64,000 bases of DNA from Lactobacillus intestinalis. Its GTDB lineage: Bacteria; Bacillota; Bacilli; Lactobacillales; Lactobacillaceae. Shown in pieces: positions 48,517 through 57,800 of the stretch (position 1 is its first letter; each line of letters begins with the position of its first letter). The stretch covers positions 1,240,001 to 1,304,000 of the forward strand of contig NZ_CP072983.1 of the NCBI RefSeq assembly GCF_024397795.1, given 5' to 3'. The notes beneath the pieces are model-generated. The model did no database searches. It worked only from the letters and a program-made list of their open reading frames with translations, and had not been told where the DNA came from. Both the position numbers and the translations under genes were made by a program.

Positions 48517-49545
48517 TTAAATTCTCAATTCTGGGTGATAGCCCATGTAATGATGCATGATGTAATTAGATGCCCTTCTCAATTTCCAATAATTAATATT
48601 ATTAGAAAAAAGCATCATCATCCGCTTAGTTTTGTAATTGGCAACAAAACAAGAATTATAACCAGGAATACTACCATTTGCACGAATAATATTTCCTGAG
48701 AAATAAACCCCACCAAAATAAGCGACCTGTTGCCCCTGTGCTTGTTGTGAATATTGAGTAATCATCGCGGGATTTTTTAAGACATTATTATATATAAACT
48801 TCCAGTAATCATTTGGCGACATAAACAAATTACCCGCTCCAAAATCAGATGTGGTTGTCACCGTTACATCATGCCAGCTCACTCGATTACTCATCGGTTG
48901 AGGAACTTCATTTTGCGTCATTTCAGGGAAGTCCTTAATTTGAGGAAGAGCAAAAGCATTTTGAATATAAGCTGTATAATTTGAATTCATTTGTTTGCTA
49001 ATGATTGCAGCCAGTAATTCATAGTCTACATCTTGATAATCCCAAGTATGAAGATGATCGTACTTGATATGTTTAAGCATGTAAGCAATTTGCTCTTTCT
49101 CATTTTTAAGCGGAGAAGCTGGACGATCATTATTAATCAATCCACTAGTATGATTCATTAATTCGCGAATAGTAATTTCATCGCTCCCTGGCACTTGAGG
49201 GAAATATTTAGATAATGGTGTATTCCAATCTAATTGCTGACTTTGTTGCAATTGATAAATCGCCGTTCCTGTCATGACCTTTTGAAGAGAGGCAATTGGA
49301 AACAATTGATTAACATTTACAATTTGATTTTGATCAGTCGTTTCTTGATTTTCGACGACAATAGGTTGTCCATTCTTACCATTAACTAACATTCCACCAT
49401 TAATATGGTGCCATTCCATATATTCTTTAGCTAACTGCGTTAAATTTTTATCTCCTGTATGAACATGCTCTGGCAAAACATATAAATATGTTCCCAAAGC
49501 TCCAATTGCTAATAAAATACCTAAGATAACTTTTTTCAGACGCAT
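48517..49545 (-). CDS. Membrane-anchored serine hydrolase (class C beta-lactamase/PBP4-like)
   Basis: 342 residues from the ATG at 49545 (AGAGGAATAGTT upstream; the frame to 49623 is not used). A single N-terminal membrane helix (VILGILLAIGALGTYLYV) leaves the domain outside. SxxK motif is ASLQK; HTSGL follows. The position normally YxN reads YQD. Likely a D,D-peptidase or esterase acting on cell-wall or surface molecules; no direct resistance role implied. Confidence 0.85.
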   Translation of the reverse strand: MRLKKVILGILLAIGALGTYLYVLPEHVHTGDKNLTQLAKEYMEWHHINGGMLVNGKNGQPIVVENQETTDQNQIVNVNQLFPIASLQKVMTGTAIYQLQQSQQLDWNTPLSKYFPQVPGSDEITIRELMNHTSGLINNDRPASPLKNEKEQIAYMLKHIKYDHLHTWDYQDVDYELLAAIISKQMNSNYTAYIQNAFALPQIKDFPEMTQNEVPQPMSNRVSWHDVTVTTTSDFGAGNLFMSPNDYWKFIYNNVLKNPAMITQYSQQAQGQQVAYFGGVYFSGNIIRANGSIPGYNSCFVANYKTKRMMMLFSNNINYWKLRRASNYIMHHYMGYHPELRI

Positions 49546-49621
49546 AACTATTCCTCTTACTTTTTTCAATTCTAACTTAAAGTATACAAGGAAATGTCCC
49601 CTATCTTCCAGCCGAAAACAC

Positions 49622-49668
49622 AAAAAGTGTACTTATTCCACTAATTGAAATGGAAACATACACTTTTG
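49622..49668. terminator. Hairpin left of the restriction-modification locus
   Basis: AAAAGTGTA...TACACTTTT inverted repeat with an imperfect middle. On the minus strand it is followed by a T-run and would stop leftward transcription arriving from the hsdS/recombinase region. Confidence 0.6.
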
Positions 49669-49883
49669 TTATCTAGAATCACGTCGATATCGCAATGATG
49701 TCTGAGGTCTAAAATAAATTTATGAGTTAGAATTATATTTTATTTATTCACTTACCCCTAAATTAAAAAGGTATAGTGAAGCTCCTCGACCTTCGTCTAG
49801 ATCTCAGGAAAAAATTATCAAAGATGCCGATTAAAATGCCAAGTTATGAGGAGGAGCAATGTATTTCACCTTTTTCAAAACTA

Positions 49884-49914
49884 GACACTCTCATTATTCC
49901 TCATCAGCGTAAGC
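49884..49914 (+). repeat. TRD-end repeat, copy 1 (diverged)
   Basis: 31-bp repeat beginning GACACTCTCATT and ending CAGCGTAAGC, encoding DTLIIPHQRK. Three mismatches to the minus-strand copies. Confidence 0.9.
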
Positions 49915-50012
49915 TTTCTGATTTAGAAAAAATGAAAAGTGGTCTACTTCAAAAAATGTTTCCGAAAAATGGAGAGGATAAACCAGAAATTAGATTTCCT
50001 GAATTTACTGAT

Positions 50013-50040
50013 GCTTGGGAACAGCATAAATTGGGAAACG
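50013..50040 (+). repeat. TRD-start repeat, plus-strand copy
   Basis: GCTTGGGAACAGCATAA followed by ATTGGG; encodes WEQHKLG at the entrance of the TRD in slot 2 of the silent cassette. Confidence 0.9.
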
Positions 50041-50468
50041 TAGCAAATTTTATAAATGGTCGAGCCTACTCTCAAAATGAATTACTGGATGAAGGAAAAT
50101 ATAAAGTCCTTCGTGTTGGGAATTTTTATACAAATGATTCTTGGTATTACTCCAATATGGAACTTGATGATAAATATTATGCTAATGATGGCGACCTTCT
50201 TTATACTTGGTCTGCAACATTTGGCCCGCATATATGGAGAGGAGAAAAAGTTATTTATCATTATCATATTTGGAAGATAGAGTTATCCCAAGAGCTTGAT
50301 AAACGATTTGCTATTCAGTTACTTCTTAGAGATAAAAATATTTTGGAGTCAAATACAAATGGCTCTACAATGGCTCATATTACTAAAAAAGGAATGGAAG
50401 AAAAAAAGGTACGCATTCCTTCAAAAATCCAAGAACAGTCTACTATTGGAATGTTTCTAAAGGATTTT

Positions 50469-50499
50469 GATACTCTCATCACTCTTCATCAGCGTAAGC
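50469..50499 (+). repeat. TRD-end repeat, copy 2
   Basis: 31-bp repeat (GATACTCTCATC...CAGCGTAAGC), one mismatch to the three minus-strand copies. Borders the recombinase gene. Confidence 0.93.
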
Positions 50500-50526
50500 C
50501 AAGCATAATACAAAAGGAGAGTAAGA

Positions 50527-51453
50527 ATGAGTTCAAATTTCACAAAAGAAAGTTTATTCAAAGATTATTTTTATTACTGGATCAAATTATACAAAGAAAA
50601 TGCTGTCAGAGATGTAACGTTAGGAAAGTATTTAAACAATTATAAACATGTAACTAAATTGATTCCCTCCCTCAAAATGAAAGATTTTGATAGAAGCACA
50701 TACCAAAAGCTGCTAAATGATTATGCGATTTCTCATGAAAGACAAACTGTAATTGATTTTCATCATCAAATAAAAGGAGCAATATTGGATGCCGTTGATG
50801 AGAATTTGATTGATCGAGATCCAACACGAAAAGCGATTTTTAAGGGAAAGAATCCACGTAAAAAGAAAAAGAAATTTCTCAATCAGTTTGAACTTCATAA
50901 TCTTTTACAAGATTTAGATTTAACGGAAGAGTTAAACTGGGATTGGTTAATATTAATTATTGCTAAAACAGGATTACGTTTTTCAGAGGCACTTGCTTTA
51001 ACGCCGGAAGATTTTGATTTTATTCACCAAACGATATCCGTAAACAAAACGTGGGATTATAAAAATGGGACTGGCTTTAATCCGACAAAAAATAAAGCAT
51101 CAATTCGTAAGGTTCAGATGGATTGGCAACTAGGGATGCAATTTCAACAGCTAATTCGAAATAAAAAATCAGATAAACCAATTTTCGTAAATGGTCCTGT
51201 GTGTAATTCAACTCCTAATAAATGGCTGAGTAGACATTGTAAAAAAGTTGGAATTCCAGTGATTTCAATTCACGGATTACGACATACTCATGCATCACTT
51301 TTGATGTTTGCTGGAGTATCTATTGCTAGTGTTTCAAGAAGATTAGGGCATTCTTCAATTACTACAACACAGAAAGTTTATATGCATATAATCAATGAAC
51401 TAGAAAATCAAGATAATGACTTGGTTATGAGATATTTAGCTAGTTTAAGTTAA
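50527..51453 (+). CDS. Tyrosine recombinase of the hsdS inversion locus
   Basis: 308 residues. N-terminal SAM-like core-binding domain (residues 1-115, ending in a KKKKK stretch) and a complete catalytic domain: R151 (TGLRFSEAL), K188/K190 in the beta-hairpin, H249-x-x-R252 (HGLRHTH), H275 (LGHSS) and the nucleophile Y285 (QKVY). AAAGGAG ribosome site. It lies between the two silent cassettes, bordered by inverted TRD-end repeats at 50469 and 51466, and its 3' end overlaps the minus-strand cassette. No other phage or mobile-element genes are near. By analogy with known hsdS-associated invertases it should recombine the hsdS repeats. Confidence 0.92.
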   Translation: MSSNFTKESLFKDYFYYWIKLYKENAVRDVTLGKYLNNYKHVTKLIPSLKMKDFDRSTYQKLLNDYAISHERQTVIDFHHQIKGAILDAVDENLIDRDPTRKAIFKGKNPRKKKKKFLNQFELHNLLQDLDLTEELNWDWLILIIAKTGLRFSEALALTPEDFDFIHQTISVNKTWDYKNGTGFNPTKNKASIRKVQMDWQLGMQFQQLIRNKKSDKPIFVNGPVCNSTPNKWLSRHCKKVGIPVISIHGLRHTHASLLMFAGVSIASVSRRLGHSSITTTQKVYMHIINELENQDNDLVMRYLASLS

Positions 51454-51465
51454 TTAAAGATTTTG

Positions 51466-51496
51466 GCTTACGCTGATGAAGAGTGATGAGAGTGTC
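51466..51496 (-). repeat. TRD-end repeat, copy 3
   Basis: 31-bp repeat identical to the copies at 53704 and 54259; ends TRD C. Confidence 0.95.
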
Positions 51497-51948
51497 GAGT
51501 TTTGAGAAAAAAGATGAAATACATTGCTGCTCTTCATAACTTGGCATTTCAATTGGCATCTTTGACATTTCTTTTCCTGAGACTTCGATGAAGGTCGACC
51601 CCGCACCATGTATTTCACCATATCTTTTTAATTTAGGGGTAATTGAATAAACAAAATATGAATCTAATTCGTTCTTATTTGGAATAATTGACTGGAATCC
51701 TTGATTTGTACATCCCTCTTTACCTAATATTGCTGTATTTCCAATACTTGCACGTGAAGTAAATAATACTGTACCAATTGGTAGTAATCGCGCTGAACTT
51801 TTCTTTAAGCCTAATTCAGTAATTTTTCTTTGGCTTTCATTAACGTAAATTTGGCTAGTAATTTCAACAGGAGAGTACCAGTTAATATCGCCATCCCAGT
51901 ACTCAGAATTTTTTGTACTGGGAGTTCCTCCTCCTATTATTTTTGCTG

Positions 51949-51976
51949 TATCCCCCAACTTATGCTGTTCCCAAGC
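51949..51976 (-). repeat. TRD-start repeat, TRD C copy
   Basis: GCTTGGGAACAGCATAA then GTTGGGGGA on the minus strand; identical to the slot 2 copy at 54131 through GTTGGGGGA. Confidence 0.93.
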
Positions 51977-51978
51977 GT

Positions 51979-52012
51979 AAAAATAAGGAAGTAAGAAAAA
52001 ATTCCTACTTCC
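51979..52012 (-). terminator. Terminator after hsdM
   Basis: GGAAGTA...TACTTCC hairpin then TTATTTTT on the minus strand. It separates the expressed operon from the TRD C cassette. Confidence 0.8.
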
Positions 52013-52025
52013 TTTTTTATTTTAC

Positions 52026-53636
52026 TTAAAATTTAGTTTTTACCCCTAAAATTCTTAATTGTTCTGCTATTTCTTTCTCTAATTTTGCTATTTCTTCATT
52101 ATCTTTAGCTAATTCTGCATTTACTTTCTCTAAATCTATAGGCTCTTCTTCTTCGAAAGTATCAACATATCGAGGAATATTAAGATTATAGTCATTTTCC
52201 TTAATTTCATCCAAAGTAGCAATATGCGCATATTTAGGTACATCTTTACGAGCTTTATAAGTTTCAATAATCTTATTGATATTTTCAGAAGTTAATTTAT
52301 TTTGGTTCTTACCCTTTTGGAATTCTTTAGAAGCATCAATAAATAAAATATCATCTGTATCACGCTTCTTTTTAAATACCATGATAATAGTTGGAATTCC
52401 TACACCATAGAACAAGTTAGCCGGTAGCCCAATTACGGCATATATTTTGTTACCACTTTGATGGTCAATTAAATTCTTACGGATAGTACCTTCAGCAGCT
52501 CCTCGGAATAATACCCCATGTGGTAATACAATAGCCATTGTCCCATCTTCATCCAAGTGGTAAAGACTATGTAAAATAAATGCATAGTCAGCCTTAGTTC
52601 TTGGGGCTAACTTACCGTAATCTTTAAATCTTGGGTCCTTTAACTTTCTTTCATTATTATCCCAATGTGCTGAATATGGTGGGTTAGCAACTACCGCATC
52701 AAAGAAACGAGGATGATCGATGCCTTGCACATCTTCTCCATCAGGCCAGTCTGATTCTAAAGTATCAGCATTATTTAAATTCATATCATTAAATTCTACA
52801 CCGTGCATCATCAAATTCATTCTCGCAAGGTTGTATGTAGTAGTATTTTTCTCTTGACCATAGAACTTAACTGCGCCACTTCTCTTTCCACCAGGTACTT
52901 CACTTTTAACTGTCAAAAGTAATGATCCCGATCCACAAGTTGGATCATAAACAGAAAAGGCAGTATCTGATTGCTTAACGTTTTCTGTAACTATCTTAGC
53001 TAAAATTTGAGACACTTCATGTGGAGTGTAGAACTCGCCACCTTTTTTACCCGCAGAAGCAGCGAATTGTCCTATTAAATATTCATAAATATCGCCAAGG
53101 ATATCTTTACCACTTTCATCTTTATATTCAATAGTATCAACTAATTTAACAAGTTGTCCCAGTGACTTTGCACGTGCAGTAGTAGTAGATCCAAGTCTTG
53201 AGTCACCTAAATTTATATCGTTGAATACTCCGCGAAAGTCTTTATGCGCTTCCGGATTCATTTCAGCATTTTGATTAAAATTCTCAAACATGTCTTGATA
53301 ATCACTAGGGATTATTTCAGAGCTTGTGACTTTTTCAACCAATGAAGCCCATGTATCATTTGGAGCAATAGCATATCCTAAAGAAGCAGAAATATCTTCT
53401 AAGTAGTCCTTTAAATCATCACCTTGAGCTTCCTCTTTATATAATTCATTAATTGTTTTACCTTCTTCAGGTTCAATAATTCCATCATTTACAAGATAAT
53501 TTTCTTGGTGTTCTGACAAGTATCTATAAAACATAAATGCTAGAATATAATTTTTATATTCATTTGCATCCATATTTCCACGTAAATTGTTTGCCATTTC
53601 CCATAATTTTGAGGTAATTTGTTCTAATTGTGCCAT
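52026..53636 (-). CDS. hsdM: Type I restriction-modification DNA methyltransferase subunit HsdM
   Basis: 536 residues. N-terminal helical domain (YRYLSEHQENYL), AdoMet motif I region DPTCGSGSLLLT and catalytic motif IV NPPYS, marking an N6-adenine methyltransferase. C-terminal coiled tail (NAELAKDNEEIAKLEKEIAEQL) likely contacts HsdS. AAAGGAT ribosome site, 14 bases after hsdS. The order hsdR-hsdS-hsdM is unusual, and the gene lies between hsdS-type repeats of both orientations, so it is exposed to inversion or deletion. Confidence 0.96.
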   Translation of the reverse strand: MAQLEQITSKLWEMANNLRGNMDANEYKNYILAFMFYRYLSEHQENYLVNDGIIEPEEGKTINELYKEEAQGDDLKDYLEDISASLGYAIAPNDTWASLVEKVTSSEIIPSDYQDMFENFNQNAEMNPEAHKDFRGVFNDINLGDSRLGSTTTARAKSLGQLVKLVDTIEYKDESGKDILGDIYEYLIGQFAASAGKKGGEFYTPHEVSQILAKIVTENVKQSDTAFSVYDPTCGSGSLLLTVKSEVPGGKRSGAVKFYGQEKNTTTYNLARMNLMMHGVEFNDMNLNNADTLESDWPDGEDVQGIDHPRFFDAVVANPPYSAHWDNNERKLKDPRFKDYGKLAPRTKADYAFILHSLYHLDEDGTMAIVLPHGVLFRGAAEGTIRKNLIDHQSGNKIYAVIGLPANLFYGVGIPTIIMVFKKKRDTDDILFIDASKEFQKGKNQNKLTSENINKIIETYKARKDVPKYAHIATLDEIKENDYNLNIPRYVDTFEEEEPIDLEKVNAELAKDNEEIAKLEKEIAEQLRILGVKTKF

Positions 53637-53650
53637 TTTTTAATCCTTTT

Positions 53651-54796
53651 CTATACAAACATTTGTTGTAATAATGCTTTTTTCTGTAATTCTAAGTGTT
53701 TGAGCTTACGCTGATGAAGAGTGATGAGAGTGTCGAGTTGACTGAAAAACTCGCCAATTTTATTTTCCTCTTTTAAATTATTTGGAAATTTCATCTTATA
53801 ATTTGATAGTTGCGGAACCGTTAATTGAGGAACACCCGTAGATTCAACAAACGTCTTGTGAGTATTTATTATATTCGCCAAAAAATAATTATTGTGAGAA
53901 CTGTTTATTGCAAGAAGACGTACAACAGGCGTAAAATTACAATTTCTAGCTTTTGCAATTCCTATTTCACCGCGACCAGTTACTGTCACTGCTGGAGCTT
54001 CAACTCTATATTTATCTTCATAATAGCCCACAAGACCATCATTGGTTAATGCATTAGCGTAAACTGGGTACTTACCATTTTTTAAAATTTTACTTTTATC
54101 AATATCTCCCCCAGCAATAATACTAGTAACAATCTCCCCCAACTTATGCTGTTCCCAAGCATCAGTAAATTCAGGAAATCTAATTTCTGGTTTATCCTCT
54201 CCATTTTTCGGAAACATTTTTTGAAGTAGACCACTTTTCATCTTTTCTAAATCAGTAAGCTTACGCTGATGAAGAGTGATGAGAGTGTCAAAATCCTTTA
54301 GAAACATTCCAATAGTAGACTGTTCTTGGATTTTTGAAGGAATGCGTACCTTTTTTTCTTCCATTCCTTTTTTAGTAATATGAGCCATTGTAGAGCCATT
54401 TGTATTTGACTCCAAAATATTTTTATCTCTAAGAAGTAACTGAATAGCAAATCGTTTATCAAGCTCTTGGGATAACTCTATCTTCCAAATATGATAATGA
54501 TAAATAACTTTTTCTCCTCTCCATATATGCGGGCCAAATGTTGCAGACCAAGTATAAAGAAGGTCGCCATCATTAGCATAATATTTATCATCAAGTTCCA
54601 TATTGGAGTAATACCAAGAATCATTTGTATAAAAATTCCCAACACGAAGGACTTTATATTTTCCTTCATCCAGTAATTCATTTTGAGAGTAGGCTCGACC
54701 ATTTATAAAATTTGCTACGTTTCCCAATTTATGCTGTTCCCAAGGATCAGTGAAACCAGGGAACCTTAATTTCGGTACCAATTTTTTATCTTCCAT
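53651..54796 (-). CDS. hsdS: Type I specificity subunit HsdS (expressed, TRD A + TRD B)
   Basis: 381 residues with two TRDs. Slot 1 holds TRD A (NVANFINGRAYSQ...), slot 2 TRD B (EIVTSIIAGGDIDKSK...). Both are entered by FTDxWEQHKLG and left by DTLITLHQRKL plus a helical segment, so the two halves are internal duplicates at protein and DNA level. TRD A has an identical inverted copy at 50013-50499. AAAAGGAG ribosome site, 22 bases after hsdR. Recognition sequence not predictable from the residues alone. Confidence 0.95.
   Translation of the reverse strand: MEDKKLVPKLRFPGFTDPWEQHKLGNVANFINGRAYSQNELLDEGKYKVLRVGNFYTNDSWYYSNMELDDKYYANDGDLLYTWSATFGPHIWRGEKVIYHYHIWKIELSQELDKRFAIQLLLRDKNILESNTNGSTMAHITKKGMEEKKVRIPSKIQEQSTIGMFLKDFDTLITLHQRKLTDLEKMKSGLLQKMFPKNGEDKPEIRFPEFTDAWEQHKLGEIVTSIIAGGDIDKSKILKNGKYPVYANALTNDGLVGYYEDKYRVEAPAVTVTGRGEIGIAKARNCNFTPVVRLLAINSSHNNYFLANIINTHKTFVESTGVPQLTVPQLSNYKMKFPNNLKEENKIGEFFSQLDTLITLHQRKLKHLELQKKALLQQMFV
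53704..53734 (-). repeat. TRD-end repeat, copy 4
   Basis: 31-bp repeat at the end of slot 2 (TRD B) of the expressed hsdS. Confidence 0.95.
54131..54158 (-). repeat. TRD-start repeat, slot 2 of hsdS
   Basis: GCTTGGGAACAGCATAA then GTTGGGGGAGA on the minus strand, entering TRD B. Confidence 0.93.
54259..54289 (-). repeat. TRD-end repeat, copy 5
   Basis: 31-bp repeat at the end of slot 1 (TRD A) of the expressed hsdS. Confidence 0.95.
54259..54745 (-). repeat. 487-bp inverted repeat, right copy (TRD A)
   Basis: Partner of 50013-50499. Its outer end is the slot 1 TRD-start repeat (54718-54745; first base differs, CCTTGGG). Confidence 0.92.
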
Positions 54797-54818
54797 AAAT
54801 ATTTATCTCCTTTTAAAT

Positions 54819-57800
54819 CTATGGCTTTTTAATCTCATCAGCCAGGTCTAGTAATGCTACTCTTAGTTGCTTTCTATACTTCATTTTACTTAAGCTTTGA
54901 ATTTCATCACTATGGGCTAAAATCTTATATTGGTCGTCTTTTGTTGCTTCTTTTAAAAGATTTCTGACCAGGGGTGTACTTTCTAAATCATTTGTTCCAA
55001 ATTTATGGTTTTCAATTAATTCTTTAAGTGCATCCCCCGAAATAATATCTGTAATCCCCCACTTAATTCTAAAATCAAGTAAAATACGTGCAACGCCTTG
55101 ATTATATGCTGCTTCAATAATTCTAGTAGCATTTTTCACTTTTGCAGGATACTTAAAATCAGCTGGTGGAAATTCTCCTCTTACAATCGCTTGTGCAGTG
55201 GATTTAATCTTATCGGCAAATTTTCTATCATCTAAGCCATTTGCAAATTCAACAATCTTTTTATGGGTTTCTTTGGCTTCTTCTTGTTTATCCTCATGGA
55301 CTTGATTCATTAAGTCTTCTAAAAGTTCAGTTAGATAATCATAATTTACCTGAATATCTTTAATATGTGTCATTTGAAGATCAATTTGAATTAAAGGAAC
55401 ATCCCTCTTCTCTGAAATATATTCTTTCAACTCATTTTTTAAAACTGTAGTTAATTTAACTTCTTGTTCTGGTGTCATCCCCAATTCTTCTATCAAAGCA
55501 TTAGGATTATCATAATCGAAGCCTTCTTCATTATTTTCCGATGTATATTGCTTCAGTTGTGCCATTCCTATATTATATTCACGTATCAAATTAAACATTT
55601 CATCTTTTTCTTTTTCAGACTTAGGTAATTCTTCAAATTCATTCGTTAAGTTAGATAATTTTGTAACTACCTCTTTTACTTCATTTTTCAAATCCTTAAA
55701 TTCAGGAGCAGTTATATTATCTTTCTTATTCCTTATTTTTCGCTCTTCATCACTCAGATTAGCCGAGTCTTTATTAGCATAAATTGCTAGAGCCTTATTC
55801 ATCAGTTTTTCATTTTGTGCGGGCCAACGATAGTTAACAATTCGTCCCCAGGGTTTTTCCTGACGATTAGCAATTCTATTGGTTCTTGAATATGCCTGAA
55901 TTAAACTTGCCCCTTTTAAAGTTCTATCAACATATAAAGTATTCAGTTCAGGAGCATCAAAACCTGTCAGTAGCTGATCCACAACAATTACTAAATCCAG
56001 ATAATTCTTATCACTCGCTGTTTTATTAAGCCTTGAAACAACATCCTCTGTATAACCAGAATCATCGTCTAACCCAAAATTAGTACCAAATTCTTCATTA
56101 TACTGCTTCATAGCTCTGAGCAGACCCTCATTACTATCTACCATTGAATCATCATTATTAGTATTTTTATGGAATGTAATGGCAACCTTTAATGTAGTTT
56201 TCCCCTGACTTCGTCTTTCATCATTTACTCTCTGAAATTCATCATAATACATCATTGCCATTGGGGTACTAGCCTTCCCTCCACCAACATGAGTTGTTAA
56301 TAAGGCATTATATTTTCCATCATTTGACCTGTTACGCCAATTTTTGAAAATATCTTTAACTACTTCTTTAACATGATCTATATTTTCATCATAAAAGCTA
56401 GGTTCTACTGCATCATCCATATCTTCAGGAGTTAAATTATCAATTTTATTTTGAATTTTTTTATCAGACCACTTTGGATGTCTTTCTTTATAGAAATGAG
56501 GTAAATATTTTTTCTTCATCTCATCTTTGCTAATAGTAGTCTCAAAATCCACTTTAAAACCTAAGACATTCTGGTCAGCTATAGCTTCACGAATAGTATA
56601 AGCGTGTAACAACTCACCAAAAATATCTTTAGTTCTTAGTCCGTTAGTAGTTTCATCAAACATAGGGGTTCCAGTATAACCAACCCAGGCAGAATTTTTA
56701 AATTTCTTTTGAATTAGAGCAAATGATTCTCCTCCTGTTGATCTATGTGCTTCATCTACAATAAATACAATATTTTTATTAGGAGATTTAAAAGACTTTT
56801 TCTTAACTAATGTTGTCAGCTTTTGCACCGATGTAACAATAATACTTCGATCTTTAGAATTGAGCTTCTTCCTTAATTCCCGTGTATTTTTAGTATCTTC
56901 AACAGTTCCATTTATATCATCCGTAGCATCAGGATCATATGCTTTATAATTTTCACTGGTTTGTTTTGTAAGTGCAATTCTGTCTACTACAAATACAACT
57001 TTATCTACATTTGGTAATCTACTTGCTAACCACGCAGTTTTAAAAGAAGTAATGGTTTTACCCGAGCCTGTAGTGTGCCAGATATAGCCTAATTTTTGAT
57101 CAAAATTAAAATCAGCACTTTTTATCCTATCTATAACTCTCCGTGTAGCATAAACTTGATATGGGCGCATAACTTTAAGCATTTGCTTGTTCTGAGTTCC
57201 ATCCAAAATCATGTAATTTGTAGCCATTTGATGTGCCATAGGGATCGAAAGCATAAGATCAGAAAATTCTCTCCAGTCTCTTACTATGCTATTATCTTTT
57301 TCTCTTTGCCAATTAAATGCAAAATCCTTATTGAATTTATCCTCAGTTGTATTAGCCATATATTTAATATTATTTGGCGTCATCGCAACTAGAATCTGTA
57401 CAGTTGAAAATATATCACTATATTGATGCTCTACTATATATTGATGCATTTGATTTAATGCGTCATTGACATCAACTGTATCCTTTTTTTCTTCTATTTG
57501 AATAATAGGCAAGCCGTTTATTAGTAATGTAGTATCAAATCTTCTATTCGGTCGACCAGCGATTTTTGCAGGCCGCTGTATTTGATTAACAACTTGGTAA
57601 ACAGTATCACCAGCTCCAACTTGACTCTGATCAAAAACAGTTAAAAAAACATGACGCTTATCTTCCAAATCAACTTCAATTTGAGATACCCCGTTTAATC
57701 CATATAAAAATTGACCGGCTTCATAAGGCGTTTTTAAATTATTGATCACCTGTTTTACTTGGTTAAATTCAATCGGAGTTAAAGGATTACCATTTAATGT

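Larger units (their letters stand above)
50013..50499 (+). repeat. 487-bp inverted repeat, left copy (TRD A)
   Basis: Matches 54259-54745 on the opposite strand over 487 bases with the same length and only two differences found by eye: the first base and one T/C in the terminal repeat. Confidence 0.92.
49740..50526 (+). pseudogene. Silent hsdS cassette, plus strand (decayed slot 1 end, central region, TRD A in slot 2)
   Basis: No start codon, ribosome site or promoter for HsdS. 49740-49883 is a decayed tail of a TRD similar to TRD C of 51440-51976 (PKLKRY, then KMPIKMPSYEEEQC) with small deletions. 49884-50012 encodes the HsdS central helices (KMKSGLLQKMFPKNGED). 50013-50499 is TRD A, intact and identical in protein sequence to slot 1 of the expressed hsdS. 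After the repeat at 50469-50499 HsdS homology ends; the open frame only runs on into the recombinase gene out of phase. A donor for DNA inversion. Confidence 0.88.
51440..51976 (-). pseudogene. Silent hsdS cassette, minus strand (TRD C)
   Basis: One TRD flanked by the same start and end repeats as those in the expressed hsdS, in the same reading frame (AWEQHKLGDTAKIIGGGTPST... SFFSKLDTLITLHQRK). It starts immediately after the U-run of the terminator behind hsdM and has no ribosome site or genuine start codon, so it is a storage cassette. The TRD differs from A and B. After the end repeat the frame stops within a few codons and overlaps the recombinase 3' end by 14 bases. Confidence 0.88.

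Noticed and set aside
49776..50645. Long plus-strand open frame as a single HsdS-type protein
   Set aside because: HsdS similarity ends at the repeat at 50469-50499; the rest reads through the recombinase start in another frame. There is no convincing start codon or ribosome site either.
50527..51453. Recombinase as a prophage or integrative-element integrase
   Set aside because: No phage, conjugation or excisionase genes and no tRNA attachment site nearby; position between inverted hsdS repeats explains it better.
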